Counted from the first letter of the stretch, positions 10,087 through 18,643 are shown. The stretch: 64,000 nt of DNA from JBAZWE01 sp041658605 (GCA_041658605.1 JBAZZU010000012.1:3173-67172), one strand, 5' to 3'. Notes: generated by a model not told the origin, from the sequence alone. Translations and numbers: made by a program.

Positions 10087-10128
10087 ATTAAAAAAGACCC
10101 CCCCAATCGTCCGACCGGCGGGGCCTTT
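10087..10128 (-). terminator. Rho-independent terminator of the cold shock gene
   Basis: Read on the minus strand, an AAAGGCCCC arm pairs with GGGGGTCTTT across a short loop and runs directly into TTTTTT. It lies 23 bases after the cold shock protein stop codon. Confidence 0.7.
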
Positions 10129-10150
10129 CGTTATTCAAATTTAGGATTTA

Positions 10151-10351
10151 TTAAAGCGGGACTACGTTTGATGCCTGCAGGCCTTTAGCCCCTTCAGTAA
10201 CTTCGAATTCGACTTTCTGACCCTCGTTGAGCGTCTTAAAACCCTCAATCTGGATCTCGGAGAAATGGACGAACAGATCCTCGCCATCCTCCCGCTCGAT
10301 GAAGCCATAACCCTTCTCGTTGCTGAACCATTTTACCGTTCCGTCTGCCAA
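10151..10351 (-). CDS. Cold shock protein, CspA family
   Basis: A 66-residue single OB-fold protein of normal family length. The two RNA-binding motifs are visible: KGYGFI (RNP1) and DLFVHFSEI (RNP2). It binds single-stranded RNA and DNA and melts secondary structure during cold shock or growth transitions. It is monocistronic, with a terminator immediately downstream and about 250 bases of untranslated or intergenic sequence upstream, a layout common for csp genes with long 5' leaders. Confidence 0.95.
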   Translation of the reverse strand: MADGTVKWFSNEKGYGFIEREDGEDLFVHFSEIQIEGFKTLNEGQKVEFEVTEGAKGLQASNVVPL

Positions 10352-10562
10352 CCTTCGACCCTCCCATCTTGCTTTACAGAGGCAATCGCAGGTACTCCTG
10401 CGCCTCTTCTGCCCCCTGCCCGGCGTTCAAGCCACCCGGCAGAACTACAATACAGGCAAAACAGTACTACAAGGTCAGGAACTTGTAAAGTGGATTATGT
10501 TGGTTTTTGTTGTCGGATTTGATGCGGTATTTGGGGTCACCGGTTTAGCGACAGAAAATAAG

Positions 10563-10585
10563 CGAGCCCCGTTTAACAAGGCTCG
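10563..10585 (-). terminator. Possible terminator after the 56-residue protein gene
   Basis: CGAGCC (10563-10568) pairs with GGCTCG (10580-10585). On the minus strand it is followed by a T-rich CTTATTTTC stretch, 15 bases after the stop codon. Weak but correctly placed. Confidence 0.45.
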
Positions 10586-10599
10586 GTGTGATTTCGAAG

Positions 10600-10770
10600 C
10601 TACTTCAGCGCTTTCTTTATCTTCACCACGGTTGCCTTCGAATAATAACTGCATGCGCCCTTTTTAGCGTCCGGCTCTAGGCTCAGTTCCTTGATGGCTT
10701 TCTTTACCCTGGCGTCTGAAAAACCCAGTTCTTTCGCGATCTTGCCGGCTGTTAAAAGATCATCTGCCAT
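10600..10770 (-). CDS. 56-residue basic HTH-like small protein
   Basis: ATG at 10770 follows a textbook AGGAGG five bases upstream. The product starts MADDLLTAGKIAKELG, and its first 30 residues read like a helix-turn-helix (GKIAKELGFSDARVKKAIKEL). The tail is very basic (KATVVKIKKALK), and a single Cys precedes SYY. This is likely a small DNA-binding or nucleoid-associated protein. I recall similar short proteins annotated as hypothetical but cannot name a family. It sits between cspA and a lipoprotein gene, both on the same strand. Confidence 0.8.
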   Translation of the reverse strand: MADDLLTAGKIAKELGFSDARVKKAIKELSLEPDAKKGACSYYSKATVVKIKKALK

Positions 10771-10791
10771 GGTGTCCTCCTGGATATCTTT

Positions 10792-11385
10792 CTAGAGCTT
10801 TACGATATCTATAATAATCCTGCCGGGAGAGCCCAACCCCGCCAGCGAATAAGTGGTCGGCTGCGCCAGGGTGATTTCGTAAACGAGAGCCTGGTCGTCG
10901 CTTTCCTTGGTCCGGTTGATCGATTTAACCATCGTATCCCCGATGACATTATCACTTGTGGTAACGCTGGGGCTGCTGCCCAGTGAGCGGATGCCACCCA
11001 GGACCACTCTCAGCGAAGTCCCGTTTATGGATGCTTCCGCGTGCGGGACCTGAAGTACCGGCTTGCCATCCGGCGTGGCCATCTCGAAGACGACCCTGTA
11101 ATAAGTGCCATGATCCGACCAGCGGATATTCTTCAACTGCAGCCCGTCGATCAAGGTTCCAACTGCCTGGGGCGTCGTCAAACCCGCTCCGTATGGCGAT
11201 GTCTCTTCCTGGGCTTCAACGGGCGGCTGGTCGGGTGCCGGATCCGGAGCGGCTATCGGGGCTTCTACCGGTTCGGTCTTTACGCTCGTGGCGTTTGTGG
11301 TCGATGAATCTCCGCACCCGAGGGGCAGAGCAAGCATCACCGTCATGGCCGCAGCGAGTAGAAGTCCGACAGGGAATATGCGCAT
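10792..11385 (-). CDS. Lipoprotein with C-terminal AMIN-like domain
   Basis: A 197-residue protein with a lipoprotein signal (lipobox LPLGC near residue 24), a Pro/Ala/Glu-rich linker to about residue 65, and a beta-rich C-terminal domain. That domain has the YRVVFEM and GRIIIDI strands typical of AMIN-like domains, which bind cell-wall polymers. It would sit on the outer face of the membrane. A GGAGG lies eight bases before the ATG. The only good promoter upstream drives the structured RNA at 11420-11575, which ends 35 bases before this gene, so expression may depend on read-through of that element. Confidence 0.75.
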   Translation of the reverse strand: MRIFPVGLLLAAAMTVMLALPLGCGDSSTTNATSVKTEPVEAPIAAPDPAPDQPPVEAQEETSPYGAGLTTPQAVGTLIDGLQLKNIRWSDHGTYYRVVFEMATPDGKPVLQVPHAEASINGTSLRVVLGGIRSLGSSPSVTTSDNVIGDTMVKSINRTKESDDQALVYEITLAQPTTYSLAGLGSPGRIIIDIVKL

Positions 11386-11419
11386 CGTGTACCTCCGGAG
11401 GAAGTGGAAAAATGGCTCG

Positions 11420-11575
11420 AAAAAGGCCCCAAGAAACCTTTAGATTAACTTATCCCCATCGCGTAATGGGTGTCTCGCGCTTTTTACCGTACTCCACGGG
11501 CTTTTGGCTCCGCGTTTCCGTACCCGAGACTTTTTCCGGTGACCCGGAAGGAGAATCTTTCGATTTCTTGGGACC
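11420..11575 (-). ncRNA. Structured RNA candidate, copy 1 (lipoprotein leader)
   Basis: Predicted 156-nt minus-strand transcript. Its ends pair perfectly as RNA: GGUCCCAAGAAA (11575-11564) with UUUCUUGGGGCC (11436-11425), including a G-U pair that forms only on this strand, then UUUUU. Inside are UUCCGG/CCGGAA (11549-11534), an outer helix GUCUCG/CGAGAC (11530-11525 with 11477-11472), and an inner helix CGCGG/CCGUG (11514-11510 with 11499-11495) with a 10-base loop. The 3' side of the internal loop is GAGUACGGUAAA. Copy 2 at 11724-11867 has the same plan with compensating base changes. I do not recognise it as a known riboswitch or sRNA family. Confidence 0.65.
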
Positions 11576-11582
11576 GAGAACG

Positions 11583-11611
11583 ATTGTATTCCAAGACGTG
11601 CCCATCGGCAA
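11583..11611 (-). promoter_or_regulatory. Sigma-70 promoter of structured RNA copy 1
   Basis: The minus strand reads TTGCCG (11611-11606), 17 bases, TACAAT (11588-11583). The first paired base of the RNA (11575) lies 8 bases after the -10 box, exactly where transcription should start. Confidence 0.6.
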
Positions 11612-11723
11612 TAGCATATAGCCCGCCCGCGAAGAAATTATGTGGAATTTGCGAGCTTTTCGTGTTTAGTGATTTGGCGGGTAGCCGGATAGAAAAAACC
11701 AGGAGATGTTAAAAAAGGCAATG

Positions 11724-11867
11724 AAAAAGTCCCAAGAAACCTTCACTGCCTGCTTTCCCGGATCCTGCTTTCCCTGGTTTCACCGTACTCTGCGGCTTTT
11801 TACTCCCGCATTTCCTCCACCAGCTCTTTGCCTGATCTCCAGCGAGCCTTTCCGACTTCTTGGGACC
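11724..11867 (-). ncRNA. Structured RNA candidate, copy 2
   Basis: Predicted 144-nt minus-strand transcript homologous in plan to copy 1. GUCCCAAGAA near the 5' end pairs with UUCUUGGGAC (11738-11729), followed by UUUUU. The outer helix is CUGGU/ACCAG (11823-11819 with 11778-11774), the inner helix UGCGG/CCGCA (11810-11806 with 11795-11791), again with a 10-base A-rich loop and the same GAGUACGGURAA internal-loop strand. The flanking helices differ in sequence from copy 1 but keep pairing, which supports a conserved fold. It has its own promoter and a terminator-like end, so it may be a stand-alone sRNA. Confidence 0.65.
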
Positions 11868-11874
11868 TATATAC

Positions 11875-11902
11875 AGTATAAACCTATTGGTTTTGAAAAC
11901 AA
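11875..11902 (-). promoter_or_regulatory. Sigma-70 promoter of structured RNA copy 2
   Basis: The minus strand reads TTGTTT (11902-11897), 16 bases, TATACT (11880-11875), then seven bases to GGTCCC at 11867. The -10 to first-paired-base distance is identical to that of copy 1. Confidence 0.6.
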
Positions 11903-12069
11903 TGTTTTTTGCGGGCATAGCAAGATATAAAACCCGCTATTTGCAGCTTTTTTGGTAATCATTTATGAGTGTATTCGGCGGAATTACCGAACGAACCTGG
12001 ATTATTATGTTGAATAAAGGGGGAGACTGTTTTATCGGAAGAACAAACTGAGATTACCACGGAGGAACC

Positions 12070-13395
12070 ATGAGACCAGGACCAGTGATCGTCGCAGTTT
12101 TTTTGGTTTGTGTGAGCGTGTTTGCAGTTTCGTGCGGTGATACGACAACAACAACGAGTGAGACCTCAGTCGAGTCATCATTCCCGCGAATCTCGGTCAC
12201 ACCCATCTATAAATCCAGCGACTTCACGAGCTCCGATACCTGCAAGGGCTGCCACTCCGAGATCTACGCCCAATGGAACGGTTCGATGATGAGCAGCTCA
12301 TTTCAGGACGCCCTGTATCTCGGCCTGCACAAGGAGGCCGGCAAGGAGACCGGGGGCGCGACGGACACGTTCTGCTCGACCTGCCATACGCCTATCGGAG
12401 TCTTCTCGGGAGAAGTGCCGCCGGTCGACGGTCCACAAGTCAGCGAAATAGCAAAGAGAGGCGTTCAGTGTGACTTCTGCCATACCGTCTCGGGGTCGAA
12501 GGGCATCGGCAACTATTCCTTCATATCCGAGCCCGGGCGGGTGAAGCGGGCGCAGTATTCCGACAGCGTCTCGCCATTCCATGAGACCGCCTACTCGGAA
12601 CTTCATACCAAGTCTGATTTCTGCGGTATGTGCCATGACCTGAATCATCCTGGAAACAAGGTGGCGATCGAGGCTACTTATACAGAATGGAAAAACAGTT
12701 CTTATGCCGCCCAGGGAGTCCAGTGCCAGGATTGTCATATGACCCCCACGCCGGGCGTGAAGACTCTGACTACCGCGGCTACGGGCGGACCAGAGCGGCC
12801 GATGGTTTTCACCCATCAGTTCGTGGGAGGTAATGCGACCTCCCTGGCTTCAGCGGACCATCAAAAACTCGCGGAAGCGCAGCTCAAGGGTGCGGCTACC
12901 GTAAGTGTAGTATCACAGGGATCCACACGGCAGGATGGCGTCAGCATCGATGTAACCATCGCCAACACCGGCGCCGGACACTCACTTCCAACTGGAATCA
13001 CCGAGGTCAGGCAGATGTGGCTGGAGACGGTTGTGACCGACGCCGACGGCAAGGCGATCTACAAATCGGGGACAGTCGATGAAAACAGCGAAGTCGACCC
13101 GCAGGCGAAGATGTACAATACCGAGTTCGCGGACGCGGAGGGCAATCCAACCACAAAACCATGGATGGTTGCCAGCATAATACGGGACAAGCGCATTCCC
13201 GCAGGCGGTTCAGATATCCAGAATTTCAGGACTGCCGTCCCCGCCGACGCAAAGATGCCGTTGACCATAACCGCCACGCTACGATATCGCAGCGCGCCGC
13301 CGTCCCTGGTTGAAGAGCTGCTCGGGAAGAACGCCGCGACGCTGCCGATCATCGATATGGCGTCGGCGCAGGCGAATGTCAGTCTGACTGGTTGA
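12070..13395 (+). CDS. Pentaheme c-type cytochrome lipoprotein
   Basis: A 441-residue protein with a lipoprotein signal (AVSC near residue 22) and five CxxCH heme-binding motifs: CKGCH, CSTCH, CDFCH, CGMCH and CQDCH, all in the first 225 residues. The rest is a beta-rich domain with no further heme motif. The heme spacing and the cytochrome-side residues resemble the cytochrome c554 / multiheme oxidoreductase group. It would be an exported electron carrier or reductase subunit. A GGAGG lies five bases before the ATG. No partner gene is adjacent; it may connect to the respiratory chain that also serves the dsr locus 40 kb away. Confidence 0.88.
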   Translation: MRPGPVIVAVFLVCVSVFAVSCGDTTTTTSETSVESSFPRISVTPIYKSSDFTSSDTCKGCHSEIYAQWNGSMMSSSFQDALYLGLHKEAGKETGGATDTFCSTCHTPIGVFSGEVPPVDGPQVSEIAKRGVQCDFCHTVSGSKGIGNYSFISEPGRVKRAQYSDSVSPFHETAYSELHTKSDFCGMCHDLNHPGNKVAIEATYTEWKNSSYAAQGVQCQDCHMTPTPGVKTLTTAATGGPERPMVFTHQFVGGNATSLASADHQKLAEAQLKGAATVSVVSQGSTRQDGVSIDVTIANTGAGHSLPTGITEVRQMWLETVVTDADGKAIYKSGTVDENSEVDPQAKMYNTEFADAEGNPTTKPWMVASIIRDKRIPAGGSDIQNFRTAVPADAKMPLTITATLRYRSAPPSLVEELLGKNAATLPIIDMASAQANVSLTG

Positions 13396-13426
13396 TCAAC
13401 CGTCTGGAGTCATAGGCCACAGAGGA

Positions 13427-15130
13427 TCACCGGCTGAAAACATAAGGACGCATTCGAAAGCCGTTGGATGGCATCTCTGCCGTGGTGACGGGCGTCCTTG
13501 CCGAGCTGCCGGGAACAAGCGTAAGGGGCAGTGGTGCATTCGGGCTGTCGGGAAAGAAGCCCAGGAAGACCAGCTGCTTATATTCAGGCGCGATGATAAT
13601 GACCGGCTCATCCGTCTCAGGCAACATATCGTGATTCAGAATTTCGTAATGCCCGTACTGATCAGTACGCATCACCATAATCCGGTATTCGGGCAGGTAA
13701 TATGCGAGTTGCCGCCATTCGGGGTCAAAGCAGTCACAATCATAGGAGGATGGCAGAATCACAAGGGCACTCGCAGGATCGAATCTTCTTATGTCAGATG
13801 TGACCGCATCCATCTGCCTCTCAATCTCACGGAGCCGCCCATAGCTGAACGGCGTATACAGGCCTGTTATCGAGTGCTCAGCTGAAGGAACTGGTAACTG
13901 AACTCGCGCTGACAATAGAAACAGCGATGAGTTCACGATCGACGTCAAAGCTGTAATCACAATGAGTATCCTGATTCCCGTGCCATCCATCGGCCCTGTT
14001 GTTTCTATATCGATCGCCGCCGCTGTTGTCGATGCCTTATCGATGTCACCGATCCCGCCGCCGCCTCCACGATGTCGCTGCAAGGCCCCGGCGGCATCCT
14101 TTGAAACCTGCACCATGGCACGTGCGGCCAGAACCAGTATCGGCGCCCCGAAGACCAGCAGGTATCCCGGTGGATCGAATATGAACACTACAAAGAAAAG
14201 GACCGCGGGCAGCGGCAGCAGCATCAGGAAAAATACCTTCTTTCCGGCATGAAACAAGCCAGAGAGAAGCAGTCCGGTCAGACCACAAATTATAACGATG
14301 CCGGCCGGGCCCAGCAGCAGGAATACACCTTCGACGATTAGTTTTATGTTTGTAAGCAGACCATCGAAACCATTTGCAAATATAGATAGCGGATATACTC
14401 CCGAATCAAACTGCCCCTGGCTGAGGCTGCGATATTTTGTAATTCCCCCTGCCAGATACAGCAATGGCACAAACCATGCCAGAACGGTGACTATTATCGC
14501 GCCCCAGGAATACAACATCGCGCGCCTGCCGCATCTAATGGTTCCAATCAGCCAGAATATCCCGAAGAAGAAGATGACGTCCTGACGAAATCCGGCCGCA
14601 ATGCCCAGAACAATGGAACCCGCCAAAGCATATCTGCGGTTGAAGATCATCTGATAGAGGAACCAGGTCACCGCGATGGCAAACGGCAACTCCAGCTCAT
14701 ATGAAAGCGCAACCTCGCTGTAGAACCAGGCCAGCGGAGAAAACAGCAACAGGACGGCGGCGACAATTCCTGTCGTTCGATCGAAAATCGAGCGGGTAAA
14801 AAAATATATGCCCGCTACGGCTATGGAACCGCTCAAAATACTGATGGCAACCAGGGCCGTGTTGGCATCGGTCAGAAAAAGATTGAAAAAACGGCCGAGC
14901 GCGATATAGAGGATATAACCAGGCGAATGGGGCTGATGGTCCGGGATGCTATATCTTTCGAGGGCCAGGGCGAAACCGGCTGAGTCCCAGGAGTATAAAG
15001 ACTTACTGCGAAACGGGATACGAGTGGCGAGCGCTGCCGTAAACAGGGAAACTGCAATAAATATATCCCGTCTTGTAATGCGCTCCTTAGAAGGGTCTTC
15101 CGACTTGATGTCTGTAGCCCGTGTTTCCAT
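13427..15130 (-). CDS. Multi-pass membrane glycosyltransferase-like protein (GT39/PMT type)
   Basis: About 567 residues with roughly ten hydrophobic segments and a soluble C-terminal domain. The first loop carries the acidic SWDSAG motif, with HSPGYILY further on, as expected for polyprenyl-phosphate-sugar-dependent glycosyltransferases of the GT-C fold. A Gly/Asp-rich stretch (about residues 350-375) breaks the membrane domain. Likely role is transferring a sugar to a surface lipid or protein. I take the ATG at 15130; an in-frame TTG at 15190 is possible and neither has a clear ribosome site. It lies directly after pgk on the same strand. Confidence 0.75.
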   Translation of the reverse strand: METRATDIKSEDPSKERITRRDIFIAVSLFTAALATRIPFRSKSLYSWDSAGFALALERYSIPDHQPHSPGYILYIALGRFFNLFLTDANTALVAISILSGSIAVAGIYFFTRSIFDRTTGIVAAVLLLFSPLAWFYSEVALSYELELPFAIAVTWFLYQMIFNRRYALAGSIVLGIAAGFRQDVIFFFGIFWLIGTIRCGRRAMLYSWGAIIVTVLAWFVPLLYLAGGITKYRSLSQGQFDSGVYPLSIFANGFDGLLTNIKLIVEGVFLLLGPAGIVIICGLTGLLLSGLFHAGKKVFFLMLLPLPAVLFFVVFIFDPPGYLLVFGAPILVLAARAMVQVSKDAAGALQRHRGGGGGIGDIDKASTTAAAIDIETTGPMDGTGIRILIVITALTSIVNSSLFLLSARVQLPVPSAEHSITGLYTPFSYGRLREIERQMDAVTSDIRRFDPASALVILPSSYDCDCFDPEWRQLAYYLPEYRIMVMRTDQYGHYEILNHDMLPETDEPVIIIAPEYKQLVFLGFFPDSPNAPLPLTLVPGSSARTPVTTAEMPSNGFRMRPYVFSR

Positions 15131-15219
15131 ATCTATTAAATTGGCGGCAGCTGGGGAGGCGCTCCGTTGTGCGATTGCAGAATACTGCAAATTATTTTTC
15201 GGGCGACGGAATATCGAAA

Positions 15220-16395
15220 TCAGGCATCCAGCAGGGCTGCTATGCCGGGAAGCTCCTTTCCTTCAAGGAATTCCATTGCGGCTCCGCCCCCGGTTGAAAC
15301 ATGATCAAGACGGTCGGCCAGATGAAAACTGTTCAGCGCGGCAATCGTATCTCCGCCACCTGATACTGTCAGCGCCTGTGTTGATGCCACAGCTTCGGCC
15401 ACGGCCCTCGTGCCCATCTCAAACTGCTGCATCTCGAATGCACCCATAGGACCGTTCCAGAATACCGATTTTGCCGCTTCGATCTCATCGACAAAAGCCA
15501 GCGCGGTTCGCGGACCGATATCCAGGCCCATCCAGTCATCCGGTATTCTGTCAACAGAAACCACACGGGTTTCCGCGTCTTCGGAAAAATAATCGGCTAT
15601 AACCACGTCAACAGGCAGCATTATGCGGCATTCTGTACCCTCCGCTTTTTCCAGTGCCTTTGCCGCCACGGGTATGGCCTCCTCCTCGACCTTTGAGGCG
15701 CCCACGCTGATTCCCTGGGCTTTAAGGAAACCAAAACACATGGCGCCGCCTACCAGGATGCTGTCGGCAAAATCAAGAAACTGATCAATAACGCCTATCT
15801 TGTCCGAGACCTTTATACCACCAAGGACGGTGACAAAAGGATGTTGAGGATAATCTGTAAGCCTGGCAAGCTGTTTAAGTTCGTTCTCTAGCAGGAATCC
15901 GGCTACCGCTGGTAGAAATGAAGCAACGCCCGCTGTTGATGCATGGGCCCTGTGGGCAGTCCCGAACGCATCATTGACGAAGATATCTGCCAGCCGGGCA
16001 AGGCCGGCCGCAAAATCCGGGTCGTTCTGCTTTTCTTCCGGATGAAAACGGCTGTTCTCCAGCAGAGCTACACCGCCTTCGGGTAGCTTCGCCAGCGCGG
16101 CTTCGACTTCGGCGCCCACGCATTCGTCAAGTTTGAGCACTTCGGCGCCAAGTAGCCCGGATAGGCTTGCGGCGACGGGATCCATCCTGAGAGAATCGTC
16201 CGGCCCCTTCGGCCTTCCGAGATGAGAGATGAGGATCACCCGGGCGCCCTTTTCGCGCAGGAAATTTATGGTGGGAAGCGCGGCCCGGATGCGGGTATCG
16301 TCAGTTACCCGTGTTCCCGCGAGTGGCACATTGAAGTCGACGCGCACGAGCACTCTCTTGCCGTTTACGTCTATGTCCCTGACGCTTTTTTTCAC
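15220..16395 (-). CDS. pgk: Phosphoglycerate kinase
   Basis: Converts 1,3-bisphosphoglycerate and ADP to 3-phosphoglycerate and ATP in glycolysis. The substrate-binding VRVDFNVPL and SHLGRPKG near the N-terminus and the nucleotide-binding VSGGGDTIAAL and STGGGAAMEFLEG near the C-terminus are intact. The GTG at 16395, five bases after GGGGGGAG, gives 391 residues, the usual length. An upstream in-frame start would add 38 residues unlike any Pgk. The gene follows gap, separated by a long hairpin. Confidence 0.97.
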   Translation of the reverse strand: MKKSVRDIDVNGKRVLVRVDFNVPLAGTRVTDDTRIRAALPTINFLREKGARVILISHLGRPKGPDDSLRMDPVAASLSGLLGAEVLKLDECVGAEVEAALAKLPEGGVALLENSRFHPEEKQNDPDFAAGLARLADIFVNDAFGTAHRAHASTAGVASFLPAVAGFLLENELKQLARLTDYPQHPFVTVLGGIKVSDKIGVIDQFLDFADSILVGGAMCFGFLKAQGISVGASKVEEEAIPVAAKALEKAEGTECRIMLPVDVVIADYFSEDAETRVVSVDRIPDDWMGLDIGPRTALAFVDEIEAAKSVFWNGPMGAFEMQQFEMGTRAVAEAVASTQALTVSGGGDTIAALNSFHLADRLDHVSTGGGAAMEFLEGKELPGIAALLDA

Positions 16396-16478
16396 TTTTA
16401 CTCCCCCCGAAAGGTATGCAACGTCCTGATGTTTATTCAGCGATACCCCGAACAGATGGGCTTCCACAAAAGTAACTA

Positions 16479-16556
16479 AAACCGGGACGGGTTCTTCCCG
16501 CTGCAGCATCTTGTCGAAGACGCTTAAGCGGTGGCGGGAGCAACCCGTCCCGGTTT
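16479..16556 (-). promoter_or_regulatory. Long hairpin between gap and pgk
   Basis: Fifteen perfect pairs, AAACCGGGACGGGTT (16479-16493) with its complement (16542-16556), continue inward through TTCCCGC/GCGGGAG to make a stem of about 23 bp. On the minus strand it is followed by TTTTAGTTACTTTTG. It starts 17 bases after the gap stop and ends 84 bases before the pgk start. It could be a partial terminator or an mRNA-processing or stability element that uncouples gap and pgk levels. Confidence 0.65.
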
Positions 16557-16572
16557 ATATACAGCGTTGCTG

Positions 16573-17571
16573 CTAAAGTACCCGCTGTACGAGATCGACG
16601 AGACGGTTTGAATAACCCCACTCGTTGTCGTACCAGCTGAGCACCTTGACCATGCTCCCCTGCACCATTGTAGCCTGCGAATCAACGATCGATGAGAACG
16701 GATCGCCGACGATGTCGATAGAGACGATCGGGTCCTCCGTGTATTTGAGGATACCCTTCATGGCGCCGGTATCCGCGTGTTTGGCGAAGGCGGCGTTGAC
16801 CTCGTCTTTGGTGACTTCCCTGCCAAGGATTGCCACCAGGTCGACGACGGAACCGTCCGGCGTCGGCGCGCGCATGGCCATGCCGTCCATCTTGCCCTTG
16901 AGTTCCGGCAGCACCAGAGAGACAGCCTTGGCTGCGCCGGTTGATGTCGGGATTAGCGAGACCGCGGCGGCTCTGGCCCGTCGCAGGTCCTTGTGGGGCG
17001 CGTCGAGGATCGACTGGTCGCCGGTGTAAGCGTGAATGGTGGTCATGAAACCCTTCTCGATGCCGAACTCGTCTAGCAGGACGCGGCAGACAGGGGCCAG
17101 ACAGTTAGTGGTGCATGAGGCGTTGGAGATGATGTTGTGCTCGGCCTTGTTGTAGTCACCGTCGTTGACGCCAAGGACGATAGTAACATCGGGATCCTTG
17201 GCCGGGGCCGAGATGATGACCTTTTTGGCGCCTGCGGCCAGGTGCTTGCCGGCGCCTTCACGATCGATGAAGAATCCGGTGGACTCGATAACGACTTCCG
17301 CGCCAAGGTCGCCCCAGGGCAGGTTGGCGGGGTCGCGCTCGCTGAGGACCTTTATTTCCTTGCCGTTGACAGTCAGTGAGTTCTCGCCGACTTCCACAGT
17401 ACCGTTGAAGCGGCCTAACACAGAGTCATACTTGAGCAGGTGACCCAGCGTAGCCGGGCTGGTGAGATCATTAATGGCCACGAACTCGATGTCAGCGTTC
17501 TGCTCGAGAGCGGCCCGAAAGGTATTTCTGCCAATTCGTCCAAATCCGTTGATGCCTAGCTTAAGCGCCAT
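16573..17571 (-). CDS. gap: Glyceraldehyde-3-phosphate dehydrogenase, type I
   Basis: 332 residues, normal length. It has an N-terminal NAD-binding Rossmann motif GINGFGRIGR, the catalytic cysteine in SNASCTTNCLAP (about residue 150), and the C-terminal SWYDNEWGYS. It oxidises glyceraldehyde-3-phosphate to 1,3-bisphosphoglycerate with NAD+ and phosphate. It stands upstream of pgk and downstream of whiA, as in many actinobacteria. Confidence 0.97.
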   Translation of the reverse strand: MALKLGINGFGRIGRNTFRAALEQNADIEFVAINDLTSPATLGHLLKYDSVLGRFNGTVEVGENSLTVNGKEIKVLSERDPANLPWGDLGAEVVIESTGFFIDREGAGKHLAAGAKKVIISAPAKDPDVTIVLGVNDGDYNKAEHNIISNASCTTNCLAPVCRVLLDEFGIEKGFMTTIHAYTGDQSILDAPHKDLRRARAAAVSLIPTSTGAAKAVSLVLPELKGKMDGMAMRAPTPDGSVVDLVAILGREVTKDEVNAAFAKHADTGAMKGILKYTEDPIVSIDIVGDPFSSIVDSQATMVQGSMVKVLSWYDNEWGYSNRLVDLVQRVL

Positions 17572-17701
17572 CCGTTCTTCGCCTCCTGAAGGTAAGTGAT
17601 ATTGGTGTACCTGTGTACGTCCGGCATTCTACCATATAGCGGGGGATTCGTAACCCGGACCGGCTGAAAACGCACCCGGGAGTTCTGCAGGATGTCCCGT
17701 T

Positions 17702-18643
17702 TTAAAGACTTTCCTGCTTTCCGTCTGCCAGTGCCACCAGTCGTCTCAACCGGTGGTTGACCGCCGACTTGCCAAGAGGTGGGTCGGCGAGACCGCCCAG
17801 CTCCGCAAGGGTTGACGATGGATTCTCAAGGCGAAGCTCAGCCATGGCGATAAGGCTGTCGCTCAGCCGTTCCCAGGCTCCGCTTTCCTGTAAATTCCGG
17901 ATTGCTTCGATCTGCCGGATGGCGGCCATTGAGCAGCGTGCGGCATTCGCCTGGTCACAGTTCGCAACGCGGTTAGCGTCAGACCTGAAGCTGCTCATGA
18001 TGGCGCGTTCCTCAAAATCGATGGCGGCCTGATGCGCTCCGGCCGTCACCAGGAAATCGCGAATCGTTGTCAGGCTCTTGGAATAAACAGCTGGATGCCT
18101 GCGACTCTGGCTGGTTCGCGAAAGCTGCAGTTCAGATGCCATGGCAGCCTCTTCAAGCGTGTCAAGAAATGCCGCGCTGTCCGCATAAATCTCCAGATGG
18201 GCAGGCGCTCCCGGAGCGCTCACCGACCCGGAGGCCAGGAAGGCCCCACGCAGGAACGATGCCTGGCAGCACTTGCGCTTTATGATGCGATCGGGGATTT
18301 TGTCCTGCAGCGACATCTGGTCGGAAAGCACGCCGATCTCATTGAGGAACTGAACCAGTCTCGAGCCCCCCTCCAGATATATCTCATATCGCTTGTGCGG
18401 TCCCAGGCGCCGCTCCTCGCGCACCCTTATCTCCACCGGCAGGTCGAAGGACCGGATCAGGGAAACAGTAGTGCGAGCCGTGGCTGAGAGACCAAAGGAT
18501 GCATGCAGCCCGTACTGATCGCCCGGCTTGATATGGAAGCTGCCCGCGGCGCGAAAAAGGGCGGCCAGCTCCGCGGTCCTGCAGCAACCCCGTATGCGGG
18601 AGACGTGACTTAATTCCTGTTTTACCAGTGTCGTGAAAGTCAT
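17702..18643 (-). CDS. whiA: WhiA, sporulation/division-associated DNA-binding regulator
   Basis: 313 residues with the two WhiA parts: an N-terminal LAGLIDADG-like fold (residues about 1-210, with CCRTAELAAL, FLRGAFLASGS and SLTTIRDFL) and a C-terminal HTH (SSTLAELGGL through KSAVNHRLRRLVALAD). WhiA controls chromosome segregation and division genes in Gram-positive bacteria and is near universal in Actinobacteria and Firmicutes. It is third in the rapZ-yvcK-whiA series. Confidence 0.95.
   Translation of the reverse strand: MTFTTLVKQELSHVSRIRGCCRTAELAALFRAAGSFHIKPGDQYGLHASFGLSATARTTVSLIRSFDLPVEIRVREERRLGPHKRYEIYLEGGSRLVQFLNEIGVLSDQMSLQDKIPDRIIKRKCCQASFLRGAFLASGSVSAPGAPAHLEIYADSAAFLDTLEEAAMASELQLSRTSQSRRHPAVYSKSLTTIRDFLVTAGAHQAAIDFEERAIMSSFRSDANRVANCDQANAARCSMAAIRQIEAIRNLQESGAWERLSDSLIAMAELRLENPSSTLAELGGLADPPLGKSAVNHRLRRLVALADGKQESL

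Noticed and set aside
11724..11867. Identification as 6S RNA, c-di-GMP, c-di-AMP, cobalamin or guanidine riboswitch
   Set aside because: Compared from memory with the core consensus of each; no match beyond short chance similarity.
11709..11918. 69-residue frame overlapping structured RNA copy 2
   Set aside because: The frame is not preserved in the homologous copy 1, whereas base pairing is; it has no good ribosome site.
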